From Saprospiraceae bacterium (GTDB lineage: Bacteria; Bacteroidota; Bacteroidia; Chitinophagales; Saprospiraceae): a stretch of DNA of 37,168 nucleotides. The notes beneath the pieces were generated by a model that had not been told where the DNA came from, ran no database searches, and was given only the letters and a program-made list of their open reading frames with translations. This document shows positions 1 through 9,933 of the stretch, in pieces (position 1 is the first letter of the stretch; every line of letters starts with the position of its first letter). The translations under genes were made by a program, and so were the position numbers. Location: NCBI GenBank assembly GCA_028284395.1, contig JANQRV010000504.1, positions 1-37,168 on the forward strand, read 5' to 3'.

Positions 1-3000
1 TCCATCACCCGAAGTCACAGTATAGGAAACTTCTACACAGGCCTCATTGCCGGGTATAATTGGTGTGACAAACACAATTCCATCTTCGTCATCTGAACAA
101 TTGGTACCTGCCGGGAAAGAAAAGAGTCCCGGTGAACCGTCGTCTCCGGTTGCTTGATCACCAGGATTGCCATCCAGGTCCATGTCAACACAATTTCCGA
201 GATACTTGCCGGGAATCATCACGTGGACTGCGCCCGCGGAGCTTTCCGAAGTGCGATAGACCTCCGGCAAATCTCCGTAGTCAAAACCGACAAAACCAAA
301 ATCGTAACTCAGGTCGTCCTGGGCATCCGGATAGTCGTTCAGTCGGTCGTCAAAAATACCGTCTTCACCAGTCAGCAGACTGGTTACATTGGCGATGGTA
401 AATTGTACCCCATTTCTGCCATCGTCGCTGTCTAGCTTTTCATCGCTGATTTCATCGGTCTTGGTCGGATACCGTTCGGTATCGACTGTCAATTTGTAAT
501 TGCCTTCGATCAGCCCACAAAAAGAATAGATACCGTCACTTCCGCCGATATTTGTGGAGATAGTCTGATAACGACGGTCGTCGTCATTGCCAAAGGAATT
601 GTCCGGCCCGGCCCAGTCGAGTACCACTCCAATACCATTCAATCCCGGGTCGTTCACGGGATCATCCTGCTGACCGTTATAGTTTCGGTCTTCCCAAATC
701 CGGTTTCCAACTTTGGCAATTGCCATTTTGTAGTCTTCTACTTCACCGTCTTCTGCTAAACCATTATAGGATAAGCTGCCGGCCGAACTTAGGCGGAAAC
801 GCATGAATACTTCGCCGCCTTCGAAAGTGGCGTCGGAGGGGACTTCAAAACAATAGGATCGATCCATTACCCCACCATCGTCAATAGTGGCCCGGCCGCC
901 ATTAAAGTCTTCGCTATCAATTGTTTCATCACTTTCAAAAGTTCCATTTCCATCAAAGTCGATCCACGCCTGTAAATAGGCCGAAGCACCAGTATTGTTG
1001 ACTGCTGTAACAGAAATACAGGCTTGGTGACCGGGAATCATCGGAGTGATAAAACGAATACCATCTTCATCGTCGTTGGAAGTGCAATCACCCAATGAGG
1101 TCACACCTACCGTGTGATCGTCACCACTATTCATCAGACCTGCCATGTCCTCTGGTATACCATCCAATTCTCCATCTATGCAAGTTCCCAAAATTAGGTC
1201 TTCGTCGATTTTATGGACCGGACCGTTGGGGCGAGAGGTGCTATAACTATCCGGAAGATCACCTAGATCTGTCGACCGGTAACCAAAATCAAATTGGAGA
1301 TCATCTCTGGAGTCGGGAAAATTGTTGTTGTTGCCAGGGTCATCACCGGTGCCTCCTTCAGAGGTGGTCAATGCGATTGGATCCCCGATCGTAAAAGGAA
1401 CACCATCGGGGTCATCACTGTCTTTATCTTCGTCAACAGAAATAGCATCGATGACAGTAGGTACATAAGATCCGGGAGCTGCTGTGACCGATACCTGATA
1501 CTGGCCGGCAATCAAACCACAGAAATGGTAAATGCCAGCCACTGCATCTTGGATTGCCGTTGTTGTGGTATACGTTGCGTTATCACTAACCATCGAAAGG
1601 TTGTTGTCTGGTCCGGCCCATACTAAGGTTATTACTGCTCCATTTAGTCCTGTTTCCGTACTGACCTGTTTGCCATCTGCATTGGCATCTTCCCAAACAT
1701 AATTTCCAATTTTGCCCAATGGCAGGTAGTAATCTTCAATTTCACCCCCCGTGGCCATTCCGTCAGGTGTATTGATGCCCGTACAACTTAGCCTGAAACG
1801 CATGTGGGTTTCTCCCCCTTCGAAAGTGGCGTCTTGCGGTACATCGAAACACAATTGAATCGTTTCGTCGGTAGTCCCATTGGGGAGGCTGACGGAAGTA
1901 CTGTTTGTACCATTGAATTCCAGAAATTCATTGGCATCTCCGGTGAAAGTCCCATCGCCATCAAAATCAATCCATGCGTTGAATACTGCATCTGCATCAG
2001 TGATATTGGTAAAAGTAACCTCCAGGCAAGCTTCGTATCCTGGAACCATCGGACTAGTAATTCGGACCCCGTCCTCATCGTCGTCAGCTGAAGCACACAT
2101 CCCCAAGGTATTGATATTGGCAGCGGTTTGGTCGTCACCGCCGGAACCATCCGTTCCAGCCTGGAAATCCGGATCTCCGTCTAATTCAGAGTCTACGCAC
2201 GATCCCAGATAAAGACCTGGTTTGAGTGTGTGGGTTGGTGGATTTCCATCTGCATTAACGGTTTTGAAAGAAGATGGAAGGTCTCCATAGTCCAGGCCCA
2301 GCACTTCAATCAGGTAGTCTTCCACTTCGCCATCCATAGCAAAACCAAGCGGATTCTGCACTTCTGATTGGTTTGTACCAACCCGAAAGCGTGCTCCGAG
2401 GTCGCTATTGATGACCGCATCGGCCGGAACGCTGAACACCAGGTCAACGCTCTCACTGGTATTTGTCGTCATAAATGCCGACTCCTGTGCATCGCTGAAA
2501 TTGCCATTTCCGTTCCAGTCGATGAAGCCATAAACATAAACTAGGTCGTCATTGTCATTGGTTACCGCAACGCGAACGGTCGCCGTTTGATTGCGGATGA
2601 TTTTCTCCGGAAAGGTCACGCCATCTTCATCGTCATTGCCATTGCCGTCGTCGCCATCGGTCTTACCGTTCCCCGCATCGATACTTGGTTGACCATTCTC
2701 TTCTACATCTACATCAGATCCGATGTAAAGAACCGGATCGGCCGGAACGCCGTGACGTGGGCCTTGGTCATAGCTCGTGGTATAAGGGGCAGCCAGGTCT
2801 CCGAAATCGAGCCCCTTGACCTGTACTAGATAATCCTCTACTTCGCCATCTCGGGCAAAACCAGTGGGATCTTGTACTTCTGATTGTACGGTACCAATTC
2901 GGAACCTCGCTCCCAAATCCATATTGATCGCAGCGTCGAGTGGAATGTCAAAGATCAATTCCACTTCCTCTGTAGTCGATGTGGTCGCCATTTCAATCTC

Positions 3001-3345
3001 TCCATTGGTTACTTCAAAGTCGCCATCCTTATCCCAGTCGACGAATCCATATACAAAGACATTTTGATCGGCACTGTTGGTGACATCGACAGTGAAGATG
3101 ACTTGCTCCCCGCGGAACATCATATTGGGCCAGCTGACTCCGGTTTCATCATTCCCATTGTTGTCGTCTCCATCGGCCAACATGCTATTCTGACCATCTC
3201 CCTCATCATCGACATTTGTCCCCAGGAACAGATCCGGCGAATCCGCCAAACCATGACGGGGACCATCGTTGTCATCGATTGTCAAATAGGGATCGTCCAG
3301 GTCGCCATAATCAAATGCTTGTTCATCAAACCGCGGAGAAGTGAT
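1..3345 (-). repeat. Tandem GEVSNP and SdrD B module array inside the giant gene
   Basis: Five divergent copies of a roughly 170-residue module lie in frame. Each runs from a (L/F)DYGDL start, through a DGxDDEDG acidic stretch and a W-D-G-D-G core, to a GE(V/I)EDY end. Copies 1 and 2 (about 3340-2290) follow each other directly and share long similar stretches at the DNA level, for example around 2310-2430 and 2820-2940. Copies 3 and 4 are each followed by an SdrD B unit, giving a super-repeat of about 1 kb: the segment near 1799 recurs near 800. The acidic Asp-rich loops fit calcium binding, which is known for SdrD B domains. Confidence 0.85.
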
Positions 3346-6300
3346 GGCGCAAGCATCCGACAAGGGGTTTTCGGTACTTGCATCGACGAAAGTAGCGGTG
3401 ATCCGCAAGTCATCCTGTTGATCGCAAGTCAAACCGGTGAATGTGAGGTCGTTTGCATCAATTGGTGGATCAACGAAGATTGTTTTTGTTGAGTTGCTTT
3501 CAGTCAGACTCAATCGAATTTTCGAATTATCCGGAATCATGCCCGTACCTACATCCAGATCCACAGTGAGATTATAGAGGATTTCGCCGCCCGACTCGAG
3601 GCACTGTGTCAGGTTGATGTCGCTGAGTTCTAGAGTGGCAGGGGGATCAACAACTACATTTTCCAATAAACATAGACGATTGCTTTCATCCCTGATCTCC
3701 AGGATGTAGCGGTTTAAATCGCCACCGTTTTTGTAGATGGGATAAGCACTGGAGTTCAATTTATAGGTTGTTCCATAATTGAGACTAACATTGAAATCGA
3801 TGACGTCGACCAGGTTTCCTTCCCGGTAAGTCACAACCGAATAGGAAGGCCCCGCATCCGGACCGGTAGCCTCCAGCGTTAGATACACGTCGAAAAGGTC
3901 GTCATTTGGGTTTCTTGCAGTTCCATTATTGTTGCAAACTACCCTTATTTCGGGTGCTCCAAAGCTACAATCCGGGTTGGGCGAGAGCCCTTGGTCGAGG
4001 GTCAGGTTCTCGTCGCCGGCCATGAGATTGATTACCTCCGTCATTCCCATGGCATTGCCGTCGCTATCGTCGGCATCTGCTCCAACTCCATTGTTGTTGG
4101 GGTCGTTCTGATTTACTGGAGATGTGTTGGGAGGCAAATCTTCAAAAACGACGTAATAATCACCCGGGTCCAAGTCACAAAATAGATAGTAACCAGGCTC
4201 CATCTCATTATTATTTGTCGTGTAAGCGGAGGCGATTGCTTCATCATCCGGAGTGAGATCGCCCACGGGGTCTTTGGTATTGTCGGCACCGAGATTGTAG
4301 AGGGTAACCTTGACACCGTTGATGCCTTTTTCTCCATGATCTTGAACGTCATTGTCGTTGCTGTCGAGCCAAACAAAATTGCCCAAACAGGCTTTGTCAA
4401 CCGGGTTCTCTTTGACTTGGATACCCACTTTAATGGGTTCTACGGCATCGAGGAAAATGTCGTTTACCGGTACGGCCTGATAAGCAAAGGTGTTCCAGGC
4501 GATGCCATCGGTGGGAAGCGTACCTACTGGCGCCAACATTTCGATGTCGAGAATGATTTGTTCTCCCAGTCCCAACGGTTGATCAAATTCTATTTTTATG
4601 GTTTGAATCTGTTGGCGAATTTCGTCGAGCAAAGACATCATTGGGTCATCATAAAACACCGGTCCCGTACAACCTGCCACCGAAAGCGGGGCCCCGTTTC
4701 GATCGAAGAAGAAATTTGGGCAAGGGTTGGTTTCGAATGAATAAGAGGTCTTTCCGATTTTGCCATCCGATCCATTAGGACTAGTGATGGGGCCATTGAA
4801 GAAAGGTCGCCATTCTGTCAATCGTACATCTTCTGCGATAACTCCGTTGTCATTGAGATAGGGCAACACATCTACCAAGACAATATCTTCCAAAACTACA
4901 TTTCCCGTATTCGTAATTTCCAGCCGATACGTGAAAGCTCCTCCCGCGAAAGTTGAACCAATTCCAGAATTGGGATCTCCCGCGGTGCGATACTGAAATT
5001 CATTATCGCAGATTCCTTTAATGCCTTTCCTGGCATCTACCAATGCTGCTTCCAAGACATTGGCACTATTGCATGCTTCCAAAGGGTCTGAATCGGTTCG
5101 AAAGCTCCACACGTCATAGTCCATTCCTCCAATATTGACCGACTCCATCTGGTCGGGGTCGGTGCCTGCACAGTTCTGAAGCAGACCCGGAAGTGTTCCC
5201 TCTTTTGCCCTGACCTTGATGGTGATGATGAAATCTTCGGTTTCCCGGTCATCGCCTGTGGTCCCCGTCAAAGATGGCCATTCCCAGGAAAGGACTTCAG
5301 ACATATCCATTGGGTCCGTGCTCACGGTCAGCGGATCTGGGGTATCCGGTAGATTACTGGAATAGGAGACCACTTCAATGAATTCAAGATCTACCGGTAA
5401 GTCGTCGATAATCGTCGCATTCAGTACTGCGTAGGGACCAGCGTTTTTCCAACGGATTTCGTAATTGAACTCATCCGTTGGGATGAGCGTAGGTTGACCT
5501 ACTAATTGTTTTGACAGATCGGTGGGGCCGGGTGCTGCTACTGATATTGCTTGGCACGATTCCAGCGGGTAATCCATTCGATAATTTGCTCCACTGGCCG
5601 CTGTTATGCGAAAACAATTGTTCACGGTTGCCGGCAGATCAACGATGAAATCTAAGAGCTGAGCTTTGATGGTGACGATATATTCGCTGCTAAATGGATC
5701 GCCGCCGGTTAGGTTATTAAAGGTGCCAGAGATTCGTTGCGGGTTGCCACCGTCTTGACTAAGGCCAGCTCCTAACAGATTTCCGGTCATGGCATCACCA
5801 TTGTCGTATAAATTATCACTGTAACCAACGATTTCGATGAAGGCAAGATTGGCGGGTAATATGTCCTCGATTTCGACACTGGTTGCGGTGTAGGGACCCT
5901 GGACGCGCCATTTCAACTGATAAGTGATTTCTTCTCCCGGATATTTTGTTTGTAGATCTGCCGACTTGCTTAGAAAGGCCGGCCCAACTGGAGCAATGCT
6001 GATGTTTTCAACACAGGCAGTTAATTCTGACGCATCGCAAGTGACGATTGGTTGTCCGCCAATATGCCCCGCTAAGGAGAAGCAATTACGGAGGTTATTA
6101 TCTGCCGGACTGTTGGCCAGAACCGCCGCTTTGTAGACAATCTCATAAATCTCTTCGCAGGCAGGATCGGCAGGCAGGTCTGCATTTACCGTTCCTGAGA
6201 AATCCCAGGTAAGGGTTTGGTTACCGCTACTTGCATCCCCTGATAAACTTGGACTACCGAGTGCCATTGGAAAATTGGAACTGCTACTGGTCATTTCCAC

Positions 6301-8508
6301 AAATTCAAATCTGGGGGGGAGTACATCGGTGATGGTCCCATTGGTTAGATTCTCATTTCCACATATTTGAAATTGCAAGGTAAATGTTACTTCTTCTTCT
6401 GGAAAAACCGATAAGTCGCCCGCCATGTCTTTTTCAAGATGAGCCGGTCCGGATATTTCCGTCCGTGCTACTTCTGATGTTTCACAGCCGGCCATCACCG
6501 TACCGGCAGTAGATCCGGCATTCAAATCTACCGCAGCCGTTAAACAGGTATAGGTGCCGTTGGCATCGCTGATACAGTCCAAGCATGGTTCGGTATCTAC
6601 AATTCGCGGATTAGCGCCAATTACGGCACCTCCGGCATTCAACGCAGTTGCCAGTATCGCATAACTGAAACTCACTGCACCGTCGGGTGAGAAACCTGGA
6701 GGTACATCGCCATTAAACTGAATGGTGACGGATGCTAGCCCGTCACCGGCAGCAACGGTTTGAGCTCCCGAACCGGCCGTTGTGTTATAACTTCCGCTGG
6801 CTGGCAAAGTCCCGGTAATCCCACCGAAAGTCTCATAAGAAATGGTGTAATCAATGCCTCCATTGGCAGCAGAGAAGGAAAGGGAGGGAATGGTAGTCAC
6901 TTCAATTTCATTGGGCATCATCAGAGCTGCCTCAAAGTTGGATAAAGGAATATTGCCCGAATTTTCAAAAATGAAACTCAAAGTGCCAGTCTCACCAATG
7001 GTAAAAGTTGAGAACGTTGGATTGATGCAAGCTATGCCTGGATCGGGGGTGAAATCGAAAGTATGTGAAAAATTGTTGCTAATGGACTCTGGGCATAGGG
7101 CTTCGGACGGACCATAACTTCCCGAAAAATTAGCGCTGATGTCGTAGTTTCCACTGAAGCCGTTGGGGAAAGAAAGGTCGAATTCAAAGGATTCGCCTTG
7201 CGTGTAAGTAGGGAGATTCCAAGTTAGAGTGTTGCCGGTGCGAACACATCCCCCCGTGCAGTTACCACCATAACTGATATTTCCTCCCGGAAGGTTTACT
7301 TCGATGGTGACATCGGAAAGCGTACTGATTCCCGAAGTAATGGGACTGAGGAATACTTCATAGCGGGCATTGGACGACCCCGGAATGCCAAGATCGATGT
7401 TGTTAACGACCATTTCCCAATCGGGCGGACTATCCGAAAATTCAATTTCAACCGGATCGGAGGTTTCTCCCGCCGGCGTTTCTGCGTTATCCGCTGTGAT
7501 CGTAGCGGCGGTTGAAAAGACCGTACCATCGCATAAGCTGTTGGTCGGGATGGTAATCTGCACTGCGATGCCCCGCGCATCGCCGGACATGAAAGTCGCT
7601 TCATCCAATTCGACTTCCAGGCTTCCATCCGGCAGTAAGGTCCAACTTTTTAAATCAGGCCCGAATGGCGCAATGGCTACGCCCGGTACGTTAGGTAGTG
7701 GTAGGTTAATCTTGGCACCAATGGGGTCCGCATCGGTCGCTTTGGCGCCGTAACTAACAAAAAAAGTGAATTCACTACCGGTGCTCGGATCGGTTGGAGT
7801 CAAGATCTGAGTGATAAACAATTCCACTGTAGGCATCATGCTTTTGGCCATCGCCGTTAACTGCGCATTGCCGGAAGTTGGTAACTTAATGGTGGGATCG
7901 ATAATCAATGGCAAGGTTTCGTCGTATTCAGCCACCTCAAATGAAAGACAATTATCTGCCAGTAAAAAAGAACTATTAATATCTACAACCTCACCAGCGA
8001 CGATTTGATAGGTATGAGGTTTTGAATGTATCACATTTCCGTTCGTTGTTGGAATTACCAGTTCTTCTTCGCGCGATAGGAAAGGTGGTGCGGCACTTGT
8101 TAAATCTATACAGATCTTTTGGGGGTTGGCTCCGGGGTGAAGAACGAAGTCGTAGCCGATATTGCCATCTTCCTTGGGATAGAAAACCCAATCTGTCAGC
8201 GGATAAATATGTTGATAGATGAGGCTGTCACCATGTATTGCCGGAACATTTTCACTGCTTGGAGGTAAAGCCATTGATGAAGTAGATCCCAGCTTAGGAT
8301 TGGATAGCCGCACGGATTGTCGACCGAAATGAATGTCGTAACTTTCGGTGACTGCCTGGTAGGTATCCGGCCGCCCGTCGACCTTACTAATCTGGGGTTT
8401 CTTATTTGCCGGTTGATTCGAATGCACAACACAAAGAAGCATAATCATTGGAAGTACTCCTGCAAGCAGAACTACCAGTAACGATTTACCAGCGTCAAAA
8501 TGTCTCAT
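1..8508 (-). CDS. Giant secreted multidomain surface protein with DUF11-like, SdrD B-like and GEVSNP modules (3' end beyond window)
   Basis: From the ATG at 8508 the minus frame has no stop down to base 1, giving 2836 visible residues. I checked the frame codon by codon. Residues 1-34 form a signal peptide or anchor (MRHFDAGKSLLVVLLAG...). Residues about 36-205 resemble the N-terminal DUF7948 domain of SBBP-repeat proteins, with the motifs YDFVLHPGANP and YDETLPLIIDP. From about 220 to 1350 come Cys-containing DUF11-like beta domains (for example GPYTATSVEIEDILP and GPYAVLNATIIDDLP). An SdrD B-like domain starts near 1375 (LGNFVWLDSNDND). Five GEVSNP modules begin near 1724, 1900, 2073, 2398 and 2740, each marked by YGDL, DEDG, WIDFNGDG and GEVEDY; further SdrD B units sit near 2257 and 2598. 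Such proteins are usually exported by the type IX system and held at the cell surface. The C-terminal sorting domain would lie outside the window. The specific role (adhesin or matrix) is inference. Confidence 0.93.
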   Translation of the reverse strand, partial: MRHFDAGKSLLVVLLAGVLPMIMLLCVVHSNQPANKKPQISKVDGRPDTYQAVTESYDIHFGRQSVRLSNPKLGSTSSMALPPSSENVPAIHGDSLIYQHIYPLTDWVFYPKEDGNIGYDFVLHPGANPQKICIDLTSAAPPFLSREEELVIPTTNGNVIHSKPHTYQIVAGEVVDINSSFLLADNCLSFEVAEYDETLPLIIDPTIKLPTSGNAQLTAMAKSMMPTVELFITQILTPTDPSTGSEFTFFVSYGAKATDADPIGAKINLPLPNVPGVAIAPFGPDLKSWTLLPDGSLEVELDEATFMSGDARGIAVQITIPTNSLCDGTVFSTAATITADNAETPAGETSDPVEIEFSDSPPDWEMVVNNIDLGIPGSSNARYEVFLSPITSGISTLSDVTIEVNLPGGNISYGGNCTGGCVRTGNTLTWNLPTYTQGESFEFDLSFPNGFSGNYDISANFSGSYGPSEALCPESISNNFSHTFDFTPDPGIACINPTFSTFTIGETGTLSFIFENSGNIPLSNFEAALMMPNEIEVTTIPSLSFSAANGGIDYTISYETFGGITGTLPASGSYNTTAGSGAQTVAAGDGLASVTIQFNGDVPPGFSPDGAVSFSYAILATALNAGGAVIGANPRIVDTEPCLDCISDANGTYTCLTAAVDLNAGSTAGTVMAGCETSEVARTEISGPAHLEKDMAGDLSVFPEEEVTFTLQFQICGNENLTNGTITDVLPPRFEFVEMTSSSSNFPMALGSPSLSGDASSGNQTLTWDFSGTVNADLPADPACEEIYEIVYKAAVLANSPADNNLRNCFSLAGHIGGQPIVTCDASELTACVENISIAPVGPAFLSKSADLQTKYPGEEITYQLKWRVQGPYTATSVEIEDILPANLAFIEIVGYSDNLYDNGDAMTGNLLGAGLSQDGGNPQRISGTFNNLTGGDPFSSEYIVTIKAQLLDFIVDLPATVNNCFRITAASGANYRMDYPLESCQAISVAAPGPTDLSKQLVGQPTLIPTDEFNYEIRWKNAGPYAVLNATIIDDLPVDLEFIEVVSYSSNLPDTPDPLTVSTDPMDMSEVLSWEWPSLTGTTGDDRETEDFIITIKVRAKEGTLPGLLQNCAGTDPDQMESVNIGGMDYDVWSFRTDSDPLEACNSANVLEAALVDARKGIKGICDNEFQYRTAGDPNSGIGSTFAGGAFTYRLEITNTGNVVLEDIVLVDVLPYLNDNGVIAEDVRLTEWRPFFNGPITSPNGSDGKIGKTSYSFETNPCPNFFFDRNGAPLSVAGCTGPVFYDDPMMSLLDEIRQQIQTIKIEFDQPLGLGEQIILDIEMLAPVGTLPTDGIAWNTFAYQAVPVNDIFLDAVEPIKVGIQVKENPVDKACLGNFVWLDSNDNDVQDHGEKGINGVKVTLYNLGADNTKDPVGDLTPDDEAIASAYTTNNNEMEPGYYLFCDLDPGDYYVVFEDLPPNTSPVNQNDPNNNGVGADADDSDGNAMGMTEVINLMAGDENLTLDQGLSPNPDCSFGAPEIRVVCNNNGTARNPNDDLFDVYLTLEATGPDAGPSYSVVTYREGNLVDVIDFNVSLNYGTTYKLNSSAYPIYKNGGDLNRYILEIRDESNRLCLLENVVVDPPATLELSDINLTQCLESGGEILYNLTVDLDVGTGMIPDNSKIRLSLTESNSTKTIFVDPPIDANDLTFTGLTCDQQDDLRITATFVDASTENPLSDACAITSPRFDEQAFDYGDLDDPYLTIDDNDGPRHGLADSPDLFLGTNVDDEGDGQNSMLADGDDNNGNDETGVSWPNMMFRGEQVIFTVDVTNSADQNVFVYGFVDWDKDGDFEVTNGEIEMATTSTTEEVELIFDIPLDAAINMDLGARFRIGTVQSEVQDPTGFARDGEVEDYLVQVKGLDFGDLAAPYTTSYDQGPRHGVPADPVLYIGSDVDVEENGQPSIDAGNGKTDGDDGNGNDDEDGVTFPEKIIRNQTATVRVAVTNDNDDLVYVYGFIDWNGNGNFSDAQESAFMTTNTSESVDLVFSVPADAVINSDLGARFRVGTNQSEVQNPLGFAMDGEVEDYLIEVLGLDYGDLPSSFKTVNADGNPPTHTLKPGLYLGSCVDSELDGDPDFQAGTDGSGGDDQTAANINTLGMCASADDDEDGVRITSPMVPGYEACLEVTFTNITDADAVFNAWIDFDGDGTFTGDANEFLEFNGTNSTSVSLPNGTTDETIQLCFDVPQDATFEGGETHMRFRLSCTGINTPDGMATGGEIEDYYLPLGKIGNYVWEDANADGKQVSTETGLNGAVITLVWAGPDNNLSMVSDNATYTTTTAIQDAVAGIYHFCGLIAGQYQVSVTAAPGSYVPTVIDAISVDEDKDSDDPDGVPFTIGDPIALTTSEGGTGDDPGNNNNFPDSRDDLQFDFGYRSTDLGDLPDSYSTSRPNGPVHKIDEDLILGTCIDGELDGIPEDMAGLMNSGDDHTVGVTSLGDCTSNDDEDGIRFITPMIPGHQACISVTAVNNTGASAYLQAWIDFDGNGTFESDETIDSEDFNGGRATIDDGGVMDRSYCFEVPSDATFEGGEVFMRFRLSSAGSLSYNGLAEDGEVEDYKMAIAKVGNRIWEDRNYNGQQDDPVNDPGLNGIGVVLDWAGPDNSFGNDDDRRYQTISTNIGGSDGIYSFCGLIEGNYKLTVDTERYPTKTDEISDEKLDSDDGRNGVQFTIANVTSLLTGEDGIFDDRLNDYPDAQDDLSYDFGFVGFDYGDLPEVYRTSESSAGAVHVMIPGKYLGNCVDMDLDGNPGDQATGDDGSPGLFSFPAGTNCSDDEDGIVFVTPIIPGNEACVEVSYTVTSGDG

Positions 8509-8751
8509 AACAATTTTAATTTGATTCAGATACAAAGTCTCTATTTTGAATCTTGTGTTGTAGGCATAGTGGTACTGGGCCAAATGGTTGCACCATTGAC
8601 AGAAATACTAGTGTAGTAGTAGTCCTGGAGGATCGGGATATCACTCTGTCCAGGTCAAATCAATAATAATTGGACACAAGTAGCGTAATTGGTAGTAAGC
8701 TTTCTAGCTTAGAAATAACAGAAGTATGGTAGCGGTCGAAATTGATAAAGA

Positions 8752-8775
8752 GATATTTGCGGGACAGCAAATATC
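8752..8775. other. Perfect hairpin in the leader of the giant gene
   Basis: The arms gatatttgc (8752-8760) and gcaaatatc (8767-8775) are exact reverse complements separated by the 6-base loop gggaca. No T-run follows on either strand, so it does not look like an intrinsic terminator. It may be an operator for a dimeric regulator or an mRNA structure in the leader; the sequence alone cannot decide. Confidence 0.6.
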
Positions 8776-8818
8776 CAATTTGGCAGGTTTATTTTCGTAA
8801 GATTATGAATGCTGGCAG

Positions 8819-8826
8819 CAAAAGTA
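8819..8826 (-). promoter_or_regulatory. Possible Bacteroidota-type -7 box for the giant gene
   Basis: On the minus strand the octamer TACTTTTG matches the Bacteroidota -7 consensus TAnnTTTG exactly. A TTG lies only 14 bases upstream within a T-rich run, which is shorter than the usual spacing of about 19-20, so the -33 part is poor. It lies about 310 bases upstream of the ATG at 8508. Confidence 0.35.
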
Positions 8827-8947
8827 AATCTTTTTTTTGGCAAAAAACCGGCACTTTTGAGCATTTGGACCTACTTAATTCTACGGCTTTATAGCACCCT
8901 TTTGTGTTAATTTTTTAATTATCAATTGTTTGTGTATGTAAATTTAC

Positions 8948-9874
8948 CTAAAAAGACCCGTTCCTTCGATTGTTTTTCCGTTTTTTCTTCTTCGCTTTTT
9001 GTTTGTAAAGCGGGGTTCTTTCCGATGCTACGTATACGGTGTTCTCGTCAATGAAATCAATAGCTTCGAATTGTGTGGGAATAAACGCTGCGATGTTTTT
9101 GCGTTGAGACCGGCCTCGTAAGAATAATTCCCCTGGATATTCGCTAAAAAAATAGAGGGAGGCAGCGGAATAGGGAATGAATCCCAATATCCGTCGGTAG
9201 GTGTAGGTGCAAAGAACGACCGATTGACTTTCAGCATGAATCGCAGCAGCCGTCACCACCCGGCGGCGCAACTTCAAACTATCTTGAAATCTTGCGGTCT
9301 GCCGCGGAAGATCATCGGCCAAGACATATTGCCTGGTGATGTACTGTCCCTTTGGGAGCAGGTCTTTGGTAAAAATGTAAAGACTGTCCTTATGCCAGAA
9401 AAAAGCTTCGGCGTTATAAGGTACGGAGCGGCCGCTTTTATCAGGAGCTTCATAGTTAAAGACAATGGAGTCCAATCGCCCGGATGGAGGATGATATTTG
9501 TAAATCTGTAATGACGTTCGACGCAATCGATTATCGCCGAAATCCCCAATGTAGAGCCAACCTTCATCATCATAGGTAAGGTCTTCCCAGTCTACATTTT
9601 GGGCTCCTTCGACTCTTATCTCGTTCAGTAAACGGCCAGTTCTGTCGGTAAGGAAAAGTGAGGGGCGATCGCCACTGTCATTGTGCCACCAAAGACTATC
9701 TGAACCTGCGAGATAAAGACCTGAAACTTCTATCAGCTTCGACGGTAATTTTATTTTTTTTGGTAGGGACTGTGTCCAAAGTTTCTGCGGATTCATTACG
9801 AAGATCAAGCTCGGTAAAATGATGGAAATAATCCCGATCCAAGTGGGAGATTGTGGGGCCTTTGACGACTGCAT
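8948..9874 (-). CDS. Membrane-anchored or secreted beta-propeller protein of unknown function
   Basis: 308 residues. A hydrophobic segment at about 12-27 (WIGIISIILPSLIFVM) is a signal anchor or signal peptide. The body has spaced blade-like motifs: HNDSGD (64-69), VDWEDLTYDDEGWLYIGDFG (94-113) and YNAEAFFW further on. These are typical of a Bacteroidota propeller family that I know only as hypothetical or esterase-like/phytase-like propeller proteins. The tail is strongly basic (KAKKKKRKNNRR, near the end), which is unusual for an exported propeller. It starts 59 bases after the SIMPL gene on the same strand, so the two may share a transcript. No catalytic residues can be named. Confidence 0.75.
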   Translation of the reverse strand: MQSSKAPQSPTWIGIISIILPSLIFVMNPQKLWTQSLPKKIKLPSKLIEVSGLYLAGSDSLWWHNDSGDRPSLFLTDRTGRLLNEIRVEGAQNVDWEDLTYDDEGWLYIGDFGDNRLRRTSLQIYKYHPPSGRLDSIVFNYEAPDKSGRSVPYNAEAFFWHKDSLYIFTKDLLPKGQYITRQYVLADDLPRQTARFQDSLKLRRRVVTAAAIHAESQSVVLCTYTYRRILGFIPYSAASLYFFSEYPGELFLRGRSQRKNIAAFIPTQFEAIDFIDENTVYVASERTPLYKQKAKKKKRKNNRRNGSF

Positions 9875-9933
9875 TCGATGACTTCTGTTTTGTTAACCGG
9901 CAATTTATTAAAGTTCTACCACAACAGGACACC

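Larger units (their letters stand above)
8509..8947. other. 439-bp non-coding leader between the propeller gene and the giant gene
   Basis: No credible reading frame is present. The stretch is AT-rich, especially 8821-8947. It holds a perfect 9-bp inverted repeat (8752-8775) and a TACTTTTG box on the minus strand (8819-8826), both listed separately. If that box is the promoter, the giant gene has an untranslated leader of about 300 bases. I see no strong Rho-independent terminator for the upstream minus-strand propeller gene, only a weak A/T-only palindrome near 8910-8923. Confidence 0.6.

Noticed and set aside
2884-3492. Plus-strand frame of 202 codons, and similar frames at 1294-1626, 1880-2212 and 4336-4740
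   Set aside because: All lie antisense to the uninterrupted giant minus frame, have no domain sense, and mirror its Asp/Gly-rich codons.
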